A DNA stretch of 12,925 bases, taken from NCBI GenBank assembly GCA_012516015.1, contig JAAYXG010000831.1, forward strand, positions 1 to 12,925, in the 5' to 3' direction. The position numbers and the translations under genes were made by a program. Source of the DNA: Lysobacteraceae bacterium (GTDB lineage Bacteria > Pseudomonadota > Gammaproteobacteria > Steroidobacterales > Steroidobacteraceae). How positions within the stretch are numbered: the first letter of the stretch is position 1; each line of letters starts with the position of its first letter. The notes beneath the pieces are model-generated. The model was not told the DNA's origin. It ran no database searches and saw nothing but the letters and a program-made list of their open reading frames with translations. This document shows, piece by piece, positions 1 to 7,296 of the stretch.

Positions 1-1
1 G

Positions 2-190
2 CAGATCGATGGAGTGAAGACCCGCGGCGGCAAGTTGCATAGACTGGCGCACCCAGACATCGAGTACGTCGCGGTGCCGGGTAAACCGTCTGCGGTGAAG
101 ATTCAGGAGCAATCCTTGTCTCGGACGCCTCAGTCGGTCATCGTACCGCCCTACAGCATGAGCATCTACTCGCTGCGGGTGGTGCGCTAG
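2..190 (+). CDS. C-terminal fragment of a glycoside hydrolase, probably GH51-like alpha-L-arabinofuranosidase (5' truncated by window)
   Basis: An open frame runs from the window edge to a TAG at 188-190 and gives the last 62 residues of a protein. The tail reads ...KPSAVKIQEQSL, then SVIVPPYSMSIYSLRVVR. A (hydrophobic)-PP-x-S-(hydrophobic) strand just before the stop is typical of the C-terminal beta-sandwich that closes GH51 alpha-L-arabinofuranosidases, where it often reads LPPxSVxVL. No catalytic residue is visible because the barrel lies outside the window, so the family is inferred from the tail only. The gene lies 65 bp upstream of the GH43 gene on the same strand, and arabinofuranosidase plus GH43 is a common pairing in arabinoxylan or xyloglucan loci. 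Other families with a similar C-terminal sandwich (GH39, GH30) are possible. Confidence 0.5.
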   Translation, partial: QIDGVKTRGGKLHRLAHPDIEYVAVPGKPSAVKIQEQSLSRTPQSVIVPPYSMSIYSLRVVR

Positions 191-255
191 CCGCGATCGG
201 AATCGGGGGAAGATGAGCGAATGCCGAGCGCATCGGATCGGGATACGAACGCGAC

Positions 256-2289
256 GTGAGAAAGGCCTGGCTTGCCATCGTTGCGCTCCATTTATGTCTC
301 AGCGCCGCGGCTGCACAGACATGGACGCCCGATAACGGGAACGGCACGTTCACGAACCCCATCTTCTACGAAGAGCTCTCCGACCCGGACATGATCCGGG
401 TCGGAGACGACTTCTATCTCACGGGCACGACGATGCATTCGATGCCCGGACTTCCGGTGCTGCGCTCGAAGGACTTGGTGAACTGGGAGTTCGTCTCGTA
501 TGCCGCCGAGAAGCTCGATCTGGGGCCCGAGTTCCGTCTCGAGAACGGACAGAACATCTACGGACAAGGATTCTGGGCGCCTTCGTTTCGCTATCACGAG
601 GGCACGTTCTACATTTTCAGCAACGTCAACAAACACACGACGCAGGTTTTCAGCGCCACGAATCCTGCGGGGCCTTGGCGCCACGGTGCGATGCGCCGTT
701 CGCTGCACGACCTATCCGTGCTCTTCGATGACGACGGCAAGAAGTATGTCGTCTGGGGCTATCGATCGATTCAGTTCGCGGAGCTGAACGACGATCTCAC
801 CGACATCGTGCCGGGCACGCAGCGCGAGATCATTCCGGAAAGCGCCGGGATGGGCGAGGGGCTGCATTTCTACAAGGTCGACGGCAAATACTTCATCATC
901 AGCGCGTGGTACGACCAGCGCATGCGCATGCCGGCCGCGCGAGCGGACCGGCCGGAAGGTCCGTACGAGGTCAACCAAGCGATCAGCATCGATGAGGATT
1001 TCGGGCTCGCGCAAGGCTATCGCTTGGCCGATATGCGAGGAACGAAGCCGCCTTACGACATCAGGCCGGGCGATCCGCACGCAACGGGCAAGCTCTCGTT
1101 GCATCAAGGCGGCATCATTCAAACGCCGCTCGGAGAGTGGTGGGGCTACTCGATGATCGATTACAACTCGGTGGGACGCTTGACGGCGCTTTCGCCGATT
1201 ACGTGGCACGAGGGGTGGCCCTATTTCGGATTGCCGGGCAATTTGACGCGCACGCCGCGTACGTGGGTGAAACCGAAAACGCGCGAGCCTCAGCCGATCA
1301 AAGTCCCGTACGTACGCGACGACGATTTCTCGGGACCGTCGCTCCAGCCAATCTGGCAGTGGAATCACGTGCCGGTGCAGGATGCCTGGTCGCTGGAGGA
1401 GCGGCGGGGATATTTGCGCTTGCACGCGTTGCCGGCGACGAGCCTTTGGGATGCGCGCAATACGCTCACGCAACGCTCCATCGGCCCAATTTCGTCGCCG
1501 AGCGTCGTGCTCGACATCTCATCGATGAAGGCGGGCGACGTCGCGGGGCTCGCGCTGTTCAACAGACCCTACGCGTGGATCGGCGTCGAACGGCACGACG
1601 GCAAGGCAACGTTGGTGCAGTTCGACGAGCAAACGAATCGGCGCGCGCTCGCGGATTTCGACGGCACGCGCGTCTGGCTGCGTGCCGACTGCGACTTCCT
1701 AAGAGAGAAAGCCCGCTTCTCGTATTCGACCGACGGGAAGGATTTCGTCGAGTTCGGTGAGCCGATGACGATGGTGTTCCAGCTCGCGACGTTCCAAGGC
1801 GTCCGCTACGCGCTCTTCAATTACAACACGAGGGGCGTGCGCGGCGGCGCCGCAGATTTCGATGCGTTCGCAGTCGAGCAGCCTCATCCGCGCGGATTGA
1901 TGCGTCCGATTCCGTATGGCGAGCGGATTCGACTCGCGGCGATGAGCAAGCAATATGGGCTCGCCGCGAACCCGCGTGGGATCGCGGCCGGGGAGCCTGC
2001 CATTTTCGAGGTCATCGACATGACGCTCGGCCGCGCGGCATTCAAATCCGAGCACGGGTACTTGGCCGTCGCCGAGAACGGAGAGGCCGAGATCGTGGCG
2101 GCACCGAGCGGCGATGCGACAACCTTCCAATGGATCGAGACGCCCACGGGCGAGCTCGTGTTGATGTCGCTGCGCACGCATCGTTTCCTGCGCATCGACC
2201 CCAAGACGCGACGTATCGTGGCGGATAGTCGGACGCCGTTACCAGATAATAGCGACGGTGCGCGCCTCATGTGGTCGCGCGCGGAATAG
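256..2289 (+). CDS. Secreted GH43 (subfamily 11/12-like) alpha-L-arabinofuranosidase / beta-xylosidase with C-terminal beta-trefoil-like domain
   Basis: 677 aa. The start is a GTG, chosen because it opens directly into a Sec signal peptide (RK, hydrophobic stretch 5-17, cleavage near AAAA-QT at 20/21); no in-frame ATG precedes it and the ribosome binding site is weak. The five-bladed GH43 propeller spans about 30-345. Asp43 in LSDPDMIRVGDDFYL fits the catalytic base, Asp152 in HDLSVLFDDDG the pKa-modulating Asp, and Glu201 in GMGEGLHFYK the acid. WAPS (107-110) and HQGG (283-286) are also family motifs. Residues 354-553 fit the GH43_C2 concanavalin-like sandwich that closes the active site in this subfamily. 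Residues about 556-677 are an extra domain with a repeated pattern (RLAA..YGLAA, AAFKSEHGYLAV, LVLMSLRTHRFLRI) resembling a fascin-like or R-type beta-trefoil. The likely role is releasing arabinose or xylose from hemicellulose oligosaccharides in the periplasm or outside the cell. GH95 follows after 35 bp, so they are probably co-transcribed. Arabinosidase versus xylosidase cannot be decided from sequence. Confidence 0.9.
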   Translation: MRKAWLAIVALHLCLSAAAAQTWTPDNGNGTFTNPIFYEELSDPDMIRVGDDFYLTGTTMHSMPGLPVLRSKDLVNWEFVSYAAEKLDLGPEFRLENGQNIYGQGFWAPSFRYHEGTFYIFSNVNKHTTQVFSATNPAGPWRHGAMRRSLHDLSVLFDDDGKKYVVWGYRSIQFAELNDDLTDIVPGTQREIIPESAGMGEGLHFYKVDGKYFIISAWYDQRMRMPAARADRPEGPYEVNQAISIDEDFGLAQGYRLADMRGTKPPYDIRPGDPHATGKLSLHQGGIIQTPLGEWWGYSMIDYNSVGRLTALSPITWHEGWPYFGLPGNLTRTPRTWVKPKTREPQPIKVPYVRDDDFSGPSLQPIWQWNHVPVQDAWSLEERRGYLRLHALPATSLWDARNTLTQRSIGPISSPSVVLDISSMKAGDVAGLALFNRPYAWIGVERHDGKATLVQFDEQTNRRALADFDGTRVWLRADCDFLREKARFSYSTDGKDFVEFGEPMTMVFQLATFQGVRYALFNYNTRGVRGGAADFDAFAVEQPHPRGLMRPIPYGERIRLAAMSKQYGLAANPRGIAAGEPAIFEVIDMTLGRAAFKSEHGYLAVAENGEAEIVAAPSGDATTFQWIETPTGELVLMSLRTHRFLRIDPKTRRIVADSRTPLPDNSDGARLMWSRAE

Positions 2290-2314
2290 ACTCGAGTCTC
2301 GAGAAGAACAAGAC

Positions 2315-2320
2315 GGGGGG
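2315..2320 (+). promoter_or_regulatory. Ribosome binding site deciding the GH95 start
   Basis: A run of six G residues ends 4 nt before the ATG at 2325. It supports that ATG over the in-frame start at 2271, which lies inside the GH43 coding sequence and would bury the Tat signal behind 18 extra residues. Confidence 0.5.
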
Positions 2321-2324
2321 AACG

Positions 2325-4676
2325 ATGGCCGATTCGATCAACATCAATCGCCGCGAGCTGATCGCGGGCGCGGGCGCGCTGGCGCTCGCAACGAACAGCG
2401 CGCTGCTGCACGCAGCTTCGAGCGATGCCTTTGCGCCCAAGCCGCTTTCGCTCTGGTATCGACAGCCTGCGGATGAATGGGTGCAGGCGCTGCCGGTCGG
2501 CAACGGGCGCATCGGCGCGATGGTGTTCGGCGGCGTCGCGCTCGAGCGCCTTCAGCTCAACGAAGATACGTTCTTCTCGGGCGGCCCTTACAACCCCGTC
2601 AATCCCGATGCGAAGGCGGCCCTACCCGAAGTGCGTCGCCTCATTTTCGAAGGCAAGTTCGCCGAGGCGCAGGAGCTCGCGAATGCTCGTGTGATGGCGA
2701 AGCCGATCAAGCAGATGTCGTACCAGCCGATCGGCGATGTGCTCGTGAACATGTTCGGCTTGGAGAACGTGAGCGACTACGCGCGCGAATTGGATCTCGA
2801 ATCCGCCGTCACGCGCACCTGGTTCACTTCGGAGAGAACGCGCTACGTACGCGAAGTCTTCGCCTCCGCTCCGGATCAGTTGATCGTCATGCGTTTGGGT
2901 GCCGACCGAGGAGGGCGCATTCATGCGGCGCTCTCGCTGACTTCGCCGCAAGCGGCGACGACACGCGTGGAAGGCGACGATGTGCTCGTGATGTCCGGTG
3001 TCGGACCGAGCGAACACGGCATCGAGGGGCGGATGCGCTTCGAGGTACGACTCAAAATCGCACAACGCGGGGGGTCGCGTTCGGCGGGTGAAGCCGGCAT
3101 CAACATCGTGGGTGCGGATGAGGTGGTCGCTTACATCGCGATCGCGACGAACTACCGCCGCTTCGATGACCTATCGGCGGATCCCGCCGAGATCACACGC
3201 AAGCACATCGCTGTCGTGAGCGACTATGAGACCGCGAAGCGCCGGCACGTTGCCGACTACGCGCAACTCTTTCGCCGTGTATCGCTCGATCTCGGCGGCA
3301 CGGAAGCGGCCTCGACACCGACGGACGAGCGCATACGGCACTCCGGCTCGCGAATCGATCCCGCGCTCGCCGCTCTGTACTTTCAGTACGGCCGATATCT
3401 GCTCATCGCGAGCTCGCGCCCGGGCGCGCAGCCTGCGAACCTGCAAGGCATCTGGAACGAACGGCCGCGTCCGCCCTGGGAAAGCAAGTGGACGATCAAC
3501 ATCAACACCGAGATGAATTATTGGCTCACGGATGTCGCTGCACTCGGCGAGTGCATCGAGCCGCTCCTCAGAATGACACGCGAGCTCGCTGAGACCGGTG
3601 CCGTCGTTGCCCGTGAGATGTATGGGGCCCGCGGTTGGGTCGTGCACCACAACACGGATGTCTGGCGCGCCGCCGCGCCGATCGATGGCGCGCAATGGGG
3701 ATTGTGGCCGCTCGGCGGCGTGTGGCTGCTCCAGAACCTTTGGGATCATTGGGAGTTCACGCGCGAGCCTGCCTTCTTGCGCGAGATCTACCCCTTGATG
3801 AAGGGCGCTGCGGAATTCTTCTTCGATACGTTGGTCGAGCATCCGACGGATGGATCGCTCGTCACCGTTCCGTCGAACTCGCCCGAGAACGTGCATCCGT
3901 ACGGCAGCTCGCTGTGCGCCGGTCCCGCCATGGATCGACAGCTCTTGCGCGATTTGTTCGATCGCTGCGTGATTGCAGCGACGGAGCTGAACGTCGACTC
4001 GGAGTTCCGCGCGCAATGCCGCGCGACGCGTGCACGTTTGGCCCCCGACCGCATCGGCAAAGCGGGGCAGTTACAAGAATGGCTCGAGGATTGGGACCTC
4101 GAGGTGCCGGAGATCCGCCATCGTCACATTTCGCACCTCTATGCGTTGCACCCATCCGATCAGATCACGGTGGAAGACACACCGGAGCTTGCCGCTGCTG
4201 CGCGCCGCTCCATGGAGATTCGCGGAGACGAGGCGACGGGTTGGGGAATCGGCTGGCGCATCAATGTGTGGGCCCGGCTCGCGCAGGGCGATCGCGCGCA
4301 TGCGATCCTGCAGATGCTGCTGTCGCCGGAGCGTACGTATCCGAACATGTTCGATGCGCACCCGCCGTTTCAGATCGACGGCAACTTCGGCGGGGCCGCC
4401 GGGATAGCGGAGATGCTCTTGCAATCGCACCGCGAGCGGATCCATCTGCTTCCGGCGCTCCCGAGAGCCTGGTCGCGCGGATCGGTGACCGGCTTGCGCG
4501 CGCGAGGCGGCTATACGATAGACATGCGTTGGTCGGACGGCATGCTCGAGCACGCGGTCGTCGCAAGCGCGCTCGGGCGCCCGGCGACGGTCGTGTATCG
4601 AGGGCAGCGCCTGGATCTGCGCTTGAAAGCCGGTGCGAAACAACGCATCGCGTGGAGCGACGGCAAGCTGCGCTGA
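2325..4676 (+). CDS. GH95 family alpha-L-fucosidase / alpha-L-galactosidase, Tat-exported
   Basis: 783 aa, the usual GH95 length (about 750-830). The N-terminus has a twin-arginine signal, INRRELIAGAGALALA, then an Ala-rich cleavage region near residue 28, so the enzyme is probably exported folded to the periplasm. The N-terminal beta-sandwich is marked by VGNGRIGAMVFGG and NEDTFFSGGPYNP; the (alpha/alpha)6 barrel follows. Against Bifidobacterium AfcA, Asn392 and Asn394 in TININTEMNYW fit the Asn pair that activates water, Glu585 in LQEWLEDWD the acid, and Asp685 in FQIDGNFGG the conserved Asp. The HRHISHLYALHP motif is also present. The enzyme inverts alpha-linked terminal L-fucose or L-galactose. 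Position 390, two residues before the first Asn, is Thr; in the alpha-1,2-L-fucosidases I recall it is His, while Thr marks the alpha-L-galactosidase type. The gene follows GH43 by 35 bp and ends 8 bp from the convergent IclR gene. The family is certain; the exact sugar is not. Confidence 0.93.
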   Translation: MADSININRRELIAGAGALALATNSALLHAASSDAFAPKPLSLWYRQPADEWVQALPVGNGRIGAMVFGGVALERLQLNEDTFFSGGPYNPVNPDAKAALPEVRRLIFEGKFAEAQELANARVMAKPIKQMSYQPIGDVLVNMFGLENVSDYARELDLESAVTRTWFTSERTRYVREVFASAPDQLIVMRLGADRGGRIHAALSLTSPQAATTRVEGDDVLVMSGVGPSEHGIEGRMRFEVRLKIAQRGGSRSAGEAGINIVGADEVVAYIAIATNYRRFDDLSADPAEITRKHIAVVSDYETAKRRHVADYAQLFRRVSLDLGGTEAASTPTDERIRHSGSRIDPALAALYFQYGRYLLIASSRPGAQPANLQGIWNERPRPPWESKWTININTEMNYWLTDVAALGECIEPLLRMTRELAETGAVVAREMYGARGWVVHHNTDVWRAAAPIDGAQWGLWPLGGVWLLQNLWDHWEFTREPAFLREIYPLMKGAAEFFFDTLVEHPTDGSLVTVPSNSPENVHPYGSSLCAGPAMDRQLLRDLFDRCVIAATELNVDSEFRAQCRATRARLAPDRIGKAGQLQEWLEDWDLEVPEIRHRHISHLYALHPSDQITVEDTPELAAAARRSMEIRGDEATGWGIGWRINVWARLAQGDRAHAILQMLLSPERTYPNMFDAHPPFQIDGNFGGAAGIAEMLLQSHRERIHLLPALPRAWSRGSVTGLRARGGYTIDMRWSDGMLEHAVVASALGRPATVVYRGQRLDLRLKAGAKQRIAWSDGKLR

Positions 4677-4684
4677 GCGGGCCG

Positions 4685-5536
4685 CTACGCCCGTTTGCGG
4701 CTCGACTTCTTCAAGCTCTCGTGATGGCCGAGCGCCGTTGACACCGATTGCGCGGCCCGCTCCAGGTATTTGCGGGCGGCATCGAGACCTACCTTCTGCG
4801 AGCCGTCGAGAAGCTCCAGAAATGGGACGGTCAGCGCGGCCATGAGGTTGCCGTAGAAGCCGAAGATTGGATAACTGATGTCGGTCACTCCGTGCGTGAT
4901 CGGGCTCGCGCACTGCTCGTAGCCCCGCGCACGGACCCGAGCCAACTGTTGGTCGAGCTCGGTGCGGTTGATGCGCGTGCGCAGGAGCCGCTCCGCCAGC
5001 TGCAGCATTCTGTCCCGTTGCTGATCGTCGGAAAAGGCGAGGATCACACGGCCGGAGCAGCTGCGAGCTAAGTTGACGGACGCACCCACGCGGACCATGA
5101 ACCCGCGCATGTCCGGATTCTCTTGGCGATACACGACGAGGCCTTCGCCGCCGTTTGGCACGACTAGGTGGCACGACTGCTTGATCTGGTTGACCAGGAG
5201 CTGCATCGCCGGCGCTGCGGTGCGCGTGAGGTCCTGAGCGGGGGTCGCTCTCAAGGCGAGCTCGAGAAACTTATAGGCGACCGTATATCGGTCGGTCTCG
5301 GGAGACTTTTGCAGTAGCCCCCGGCTTTCCATGGCGATCACGATCCTGAATAGCTCGCCCATGGAACGGCCGAGACGGGTCGCAATCTCGTTCATCGTCG
5401 CTCCCCCCGGCGTGCTCGCCAACAGCTCGATGACGTCGAATGTCTTGTCCAGTGCCGGGACGGCGTACTTGCCCTTCAGAGTCGTCGTTCCGCCTCGATC
5501 GACGGCAGTTCTTTTTCGCTTGCTTGCTTGTGCCAT
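4685..5536 (-). CDS. IclR family transcriptional regulator
   Basis: 283 aa, close to the usual 250-280. After a basic N-terminal tail (MAQASKRKRT), a winged helix-turn-helix spans about 24-85 (VPALDKTFDVIELLAS, then MNEIATRLGRSMGELFRIV as recognition helix, then the wing KSPETDRYTV). Residues about 100-270 form the IclR GAF-like effector domain, with the SCSGRVILAF and ITHGVTDISYPIFGFYG segments that line the ligand pocket. The C-terminus is again basic (ESLKKSSRKRA). IclR proteins usually bind small organic acids or sugar derivatives and control the adjacent catabolic genes. Here it lies 129 bp downstream of the halogenase gene on the same strand and converges on GH95 with an 8-bp gap, so it most likely controls this locus. 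No clear Shine-Dalgarno precedes the ATG, and an in-frame TAA about 45 nt upstream with no better start codon between leaves the ATG as the best choice. The ligand is unknown. Confidence 0.92.
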   Translation of the reverse strand: MAQASKRKRTAVDRGGTTTLKGKYAVPALDKTFDVIELLASTPGGATMNEIATRLGRSMGELFRIVIAMESRGLLQKSPETDRYTVAYKFLELALRATPAQDLTRTAAPAMQLLVNQIKQSCHLVVPNGGEGLVVYRQENPDMRGFMVRVGASVNLARSCSGRVILAFSDDQQRDRMLQLAERLLRTRINRTELDQQLARVRARGYEQCASPITHGVTDISYPIFGFYGNLMAALTVPFLELLDGSQKVGLDAARKYLERAAQSVSTALGHHESLKKSSRKRA

Positions 5537-5665
5537 TGAGAGTCGTGGGGCTATCTGAAATAGTGTATCGATTCTTGCTCCTTATAGTATGTCGAGATCT
5601 GGGAATCGGCGAGGGTCCGGAGAGCGGGTGGCTGCGCAGCGTCGCCTCCACGTCACCGTCGAGGC

Positions 5666-7174
5666 TCAAGCGGCGCTCGACGCGCAGTACTGCCGCAGGA
5701 CTTCTTCATGGGTTGGCGCGGCGTCGGCGAACCCATTCATCGCTTGACGCAGCAACGCGAGCTTTTGACCGATCTCGGCATGAGGTCGGCTACTCACCAG
5801 CGGGTCGATCGTCCGCGGAATCACATTGTGGCCGAGCATGACGGCGACCCAGCTCGCGTTCGGAAAGAGCTCCCCTTCGAAGCGGAGAAAGCGTCCGCCT
5901 TCGGAGAACAACGCGAGCCGGCGCTTTAACGTGTCCGGGATGACCATGTTCCGGCAGTGGCGCCAGAAGGGTTCGTCGCGTCCGTTCGCGTAATAGTGAA
6001 GAACGAGAAGGTCCCTGACCTGCTCGAAGTCCTTCTGCATCCAAAGGTTGTATTCGTCGCGCATCACGGGTGCGATCGAGGCGTCGGGGAACAGCGCGAT
6101 GAAGCGGCTGATTCCTTGGCGGATGAGATAGAGCGATGTCGATTCCAGCGGCTCGAGGAAGCCCGCGGAAAGGCCGATCGCAACGCAGTTCTTCTCCCAG
6201 AATGTCCGCCGATGGCCGGTTGCGAATCGAATGAGCCGCGGCGATCCGATGACTTCGCCGTCCAGCCCATCGAGCAGCATCGCGGTGGCTTCGTCCTCGT
6301 TCATGAAGTCGCTGCAATAGATGTGTCCGTTGCCTGTGCGCTGTTGCGTCGGAATGCGCCATTGCCACCCGGCCGTTCGCGCTGTCGATCGCGTATACGG
6401 AAGCAGCGGTCCCGCATGCCGACAGGCGACTGCGAGTGCTCGATCGCACGGCAACCAATGGCGCCAATCGACCCAGGGCACTTCGAGCGCTTGATGCAAG
6501 AGCAGCGATCTGAATCCGGTACAGTCGAAGAAGAAATCGCCCGAGATCGTGGGGCCGTTTTGCAATTGCACGCCTGTGATGTGTCCCGTCTCGGGTGCGC
6601 GCAGCACGTTGCAGACCTTGCCTTCGACGCGTCGCACGCCGCGCTGTTCGGCGTAGCCGCGCAGATAGCGTCCATAGAGCGCGGCGTCGAAATGATAGGC
6701 ATAGCGCAGAAACGAAGCGGGTGCTCCCGCGACTCGCATGTCGGGAAACGCGAACTTGTTCCGCTTCGCGACGATTTCGGTGAGGCAATACTCACCGATC
6801 CAGTGCGGATGCCCATGGGCGCGGCAGTGCAGCCAGTACTGATGGAAGTCGAGCCCGTCGATGTCGATGCCGTGGAAACCGAACGGATGGAAGAAGCGCG
6901 ATCCGTCGCCCGACCAGTCCACGAACTCGATGCCCAGCTTGAAGGTCGCCTGGGTTGCGCGCATCAAGTCCGCCTCGACCAGCCCAAGGAAGAGGTTGAA
7001 TTGCAGCATGTCGGGAATGGTCGCTTCCCCGACGCCGACGATGCCGATCTCGTCGGACTCGACGAGCGTGAGAGATACGTCGGTCGATTGGAGGACCTTC
7101 GACAGCGCGGCGGCGGTCATCCATCCGGCTGCGCCGCCGCCGACAATCACAATTCGCTTCAATCTTTCCTGCAT
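5666..7174 (-). CDS. Flavin-dependent tryptophan halogenase family protein
   Basis: 502 aa, near PrnA/RebH length. The FAD-binding GxGxxG is in IVIVGGGAAGWMTAA (residues 8-22), and GVGEATIP (47-54) follows. Lys79 in ATFKLGIEFVDW matches the catalytic lysine of PrnA and RebH. The flavin-dependent halogenase signature WxWxIP is intact as WQWRIP (270-275), and the conserved FLEPLEST motif lies at 339-346 with Glu341 and Glu344. Known members use FADH2, O2 and chloride or bromide to halogenate an indole or other electron-rich ring. No flavin reductase lies in the window, so a partner must come from elsewhere. The gene is 122 bp downstream of the TonB receptor gene on the same strand. Such halogenases recur near TonB receptors and sugar genes in Xanthomonas, Caulobacter-type and sphingomonad genomes, where native substrates are mostly unknown; BrvH is an example that brominates indole. 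The ATG has no clear ribosome binding site. A TTG at codon 5, behind AGGA, is an alternative start, but the ATG gives the same N-terminal length as PrnA. Confidence 0.9.
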   Translation of the reverse strand: MQERLKRIVIVGGGAAGWMTAAALSKVLQSTDVSLTLVESDEIGIVGVGEATIPDMLQFNLFLGLVEADLMRATQATFKLGIEFVDWSGDGSRFFHPFGFHGIDIDGLDFHQYWLHCRAHGHPHWIGEYCLTEIVAKRNKFAFPDMRVAGAPASFLRYAYHFDAALYGRYLRGYAEQRGVRRVEGKVCNVLRAPETGHITGVQLQNGPTISGDFFFDCTGFRSLLLHQALEVPWVDWRHWLPCDRALAVACRHAGPLLPYTRSTARTAGWQWRIPTQQRTGNGHIYCSDFMNEDEATAMLLDGLDGEVIGSPRLIRFATGHRRTFWEKNCVAIGLSAGFLEPLESTSLYLIRQGISRFIALFPDASIAPVMRDEYNLWMQKDFEQVRDLLVLHYYANGRDEPFWRHCRNMVIPDTLKRRLALFSEGGRFLRFEGELFPNASWVAVMLGHNVIPRTIDPLVSSRPHAEIGQKLALLRQAMNGFADAAPTHEEVLRQYCASSAA

Positions 7175-7251
7175 GGTGGTTCTGGTCTGTGGAAGCAGGA
7201 AGAACTGGTAAAGGAGAGGTCAGGCAGCCATCCGTGGCGCCTCGAGCAGCG

Positions 7252-7283
7252 AAGGTTCGCCCCGCGCGAGCGAGGCGAACCTT
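7252..7283 (-). repeat. Inverted repeat (10-bp stem, 12-nt loop) between receptor and halogenase genes
   Basis: AAGGTTCGCC at 7252-7261 is perfectly complementary to GGCGAACCTT at 7274-7283. It starts 13 bp after the receptor stop codon and before the halogenase gene, so the receptor transcript would form a strong hairpin. No U-run follows on the minus strand, so it is not a textbook intrinsic terminator. It may be a partial terminator or a 3'-end stabiliser that keeps receptor mRNA more abundant than halogenase mRNA. The pairing is seen; the role is inferred. Confidence 0.6.
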
Positions 7284-7296
7284 GCAGCGGATGCGA

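Noticed and set aside
241..251. GGATACGAACG before GH43 as another copy of the operator
   Set aside because: Only the central ACGAA matches and the arms are not complementary.
295..306. Possible lipobox in the GH43 signal peptide (LHLC)
   Set aside because: His at the -2 position and a non-small residue before Cys do not fit the lipobox; an AAAA-Q cleavage is more likely.
3635..4741. Long plus-strand frame overlapping GH95 out of register
   Set aside because: It is Arg/Ala-rich with no domain signal, and GH95 motifs run through the whole region in the other frame.
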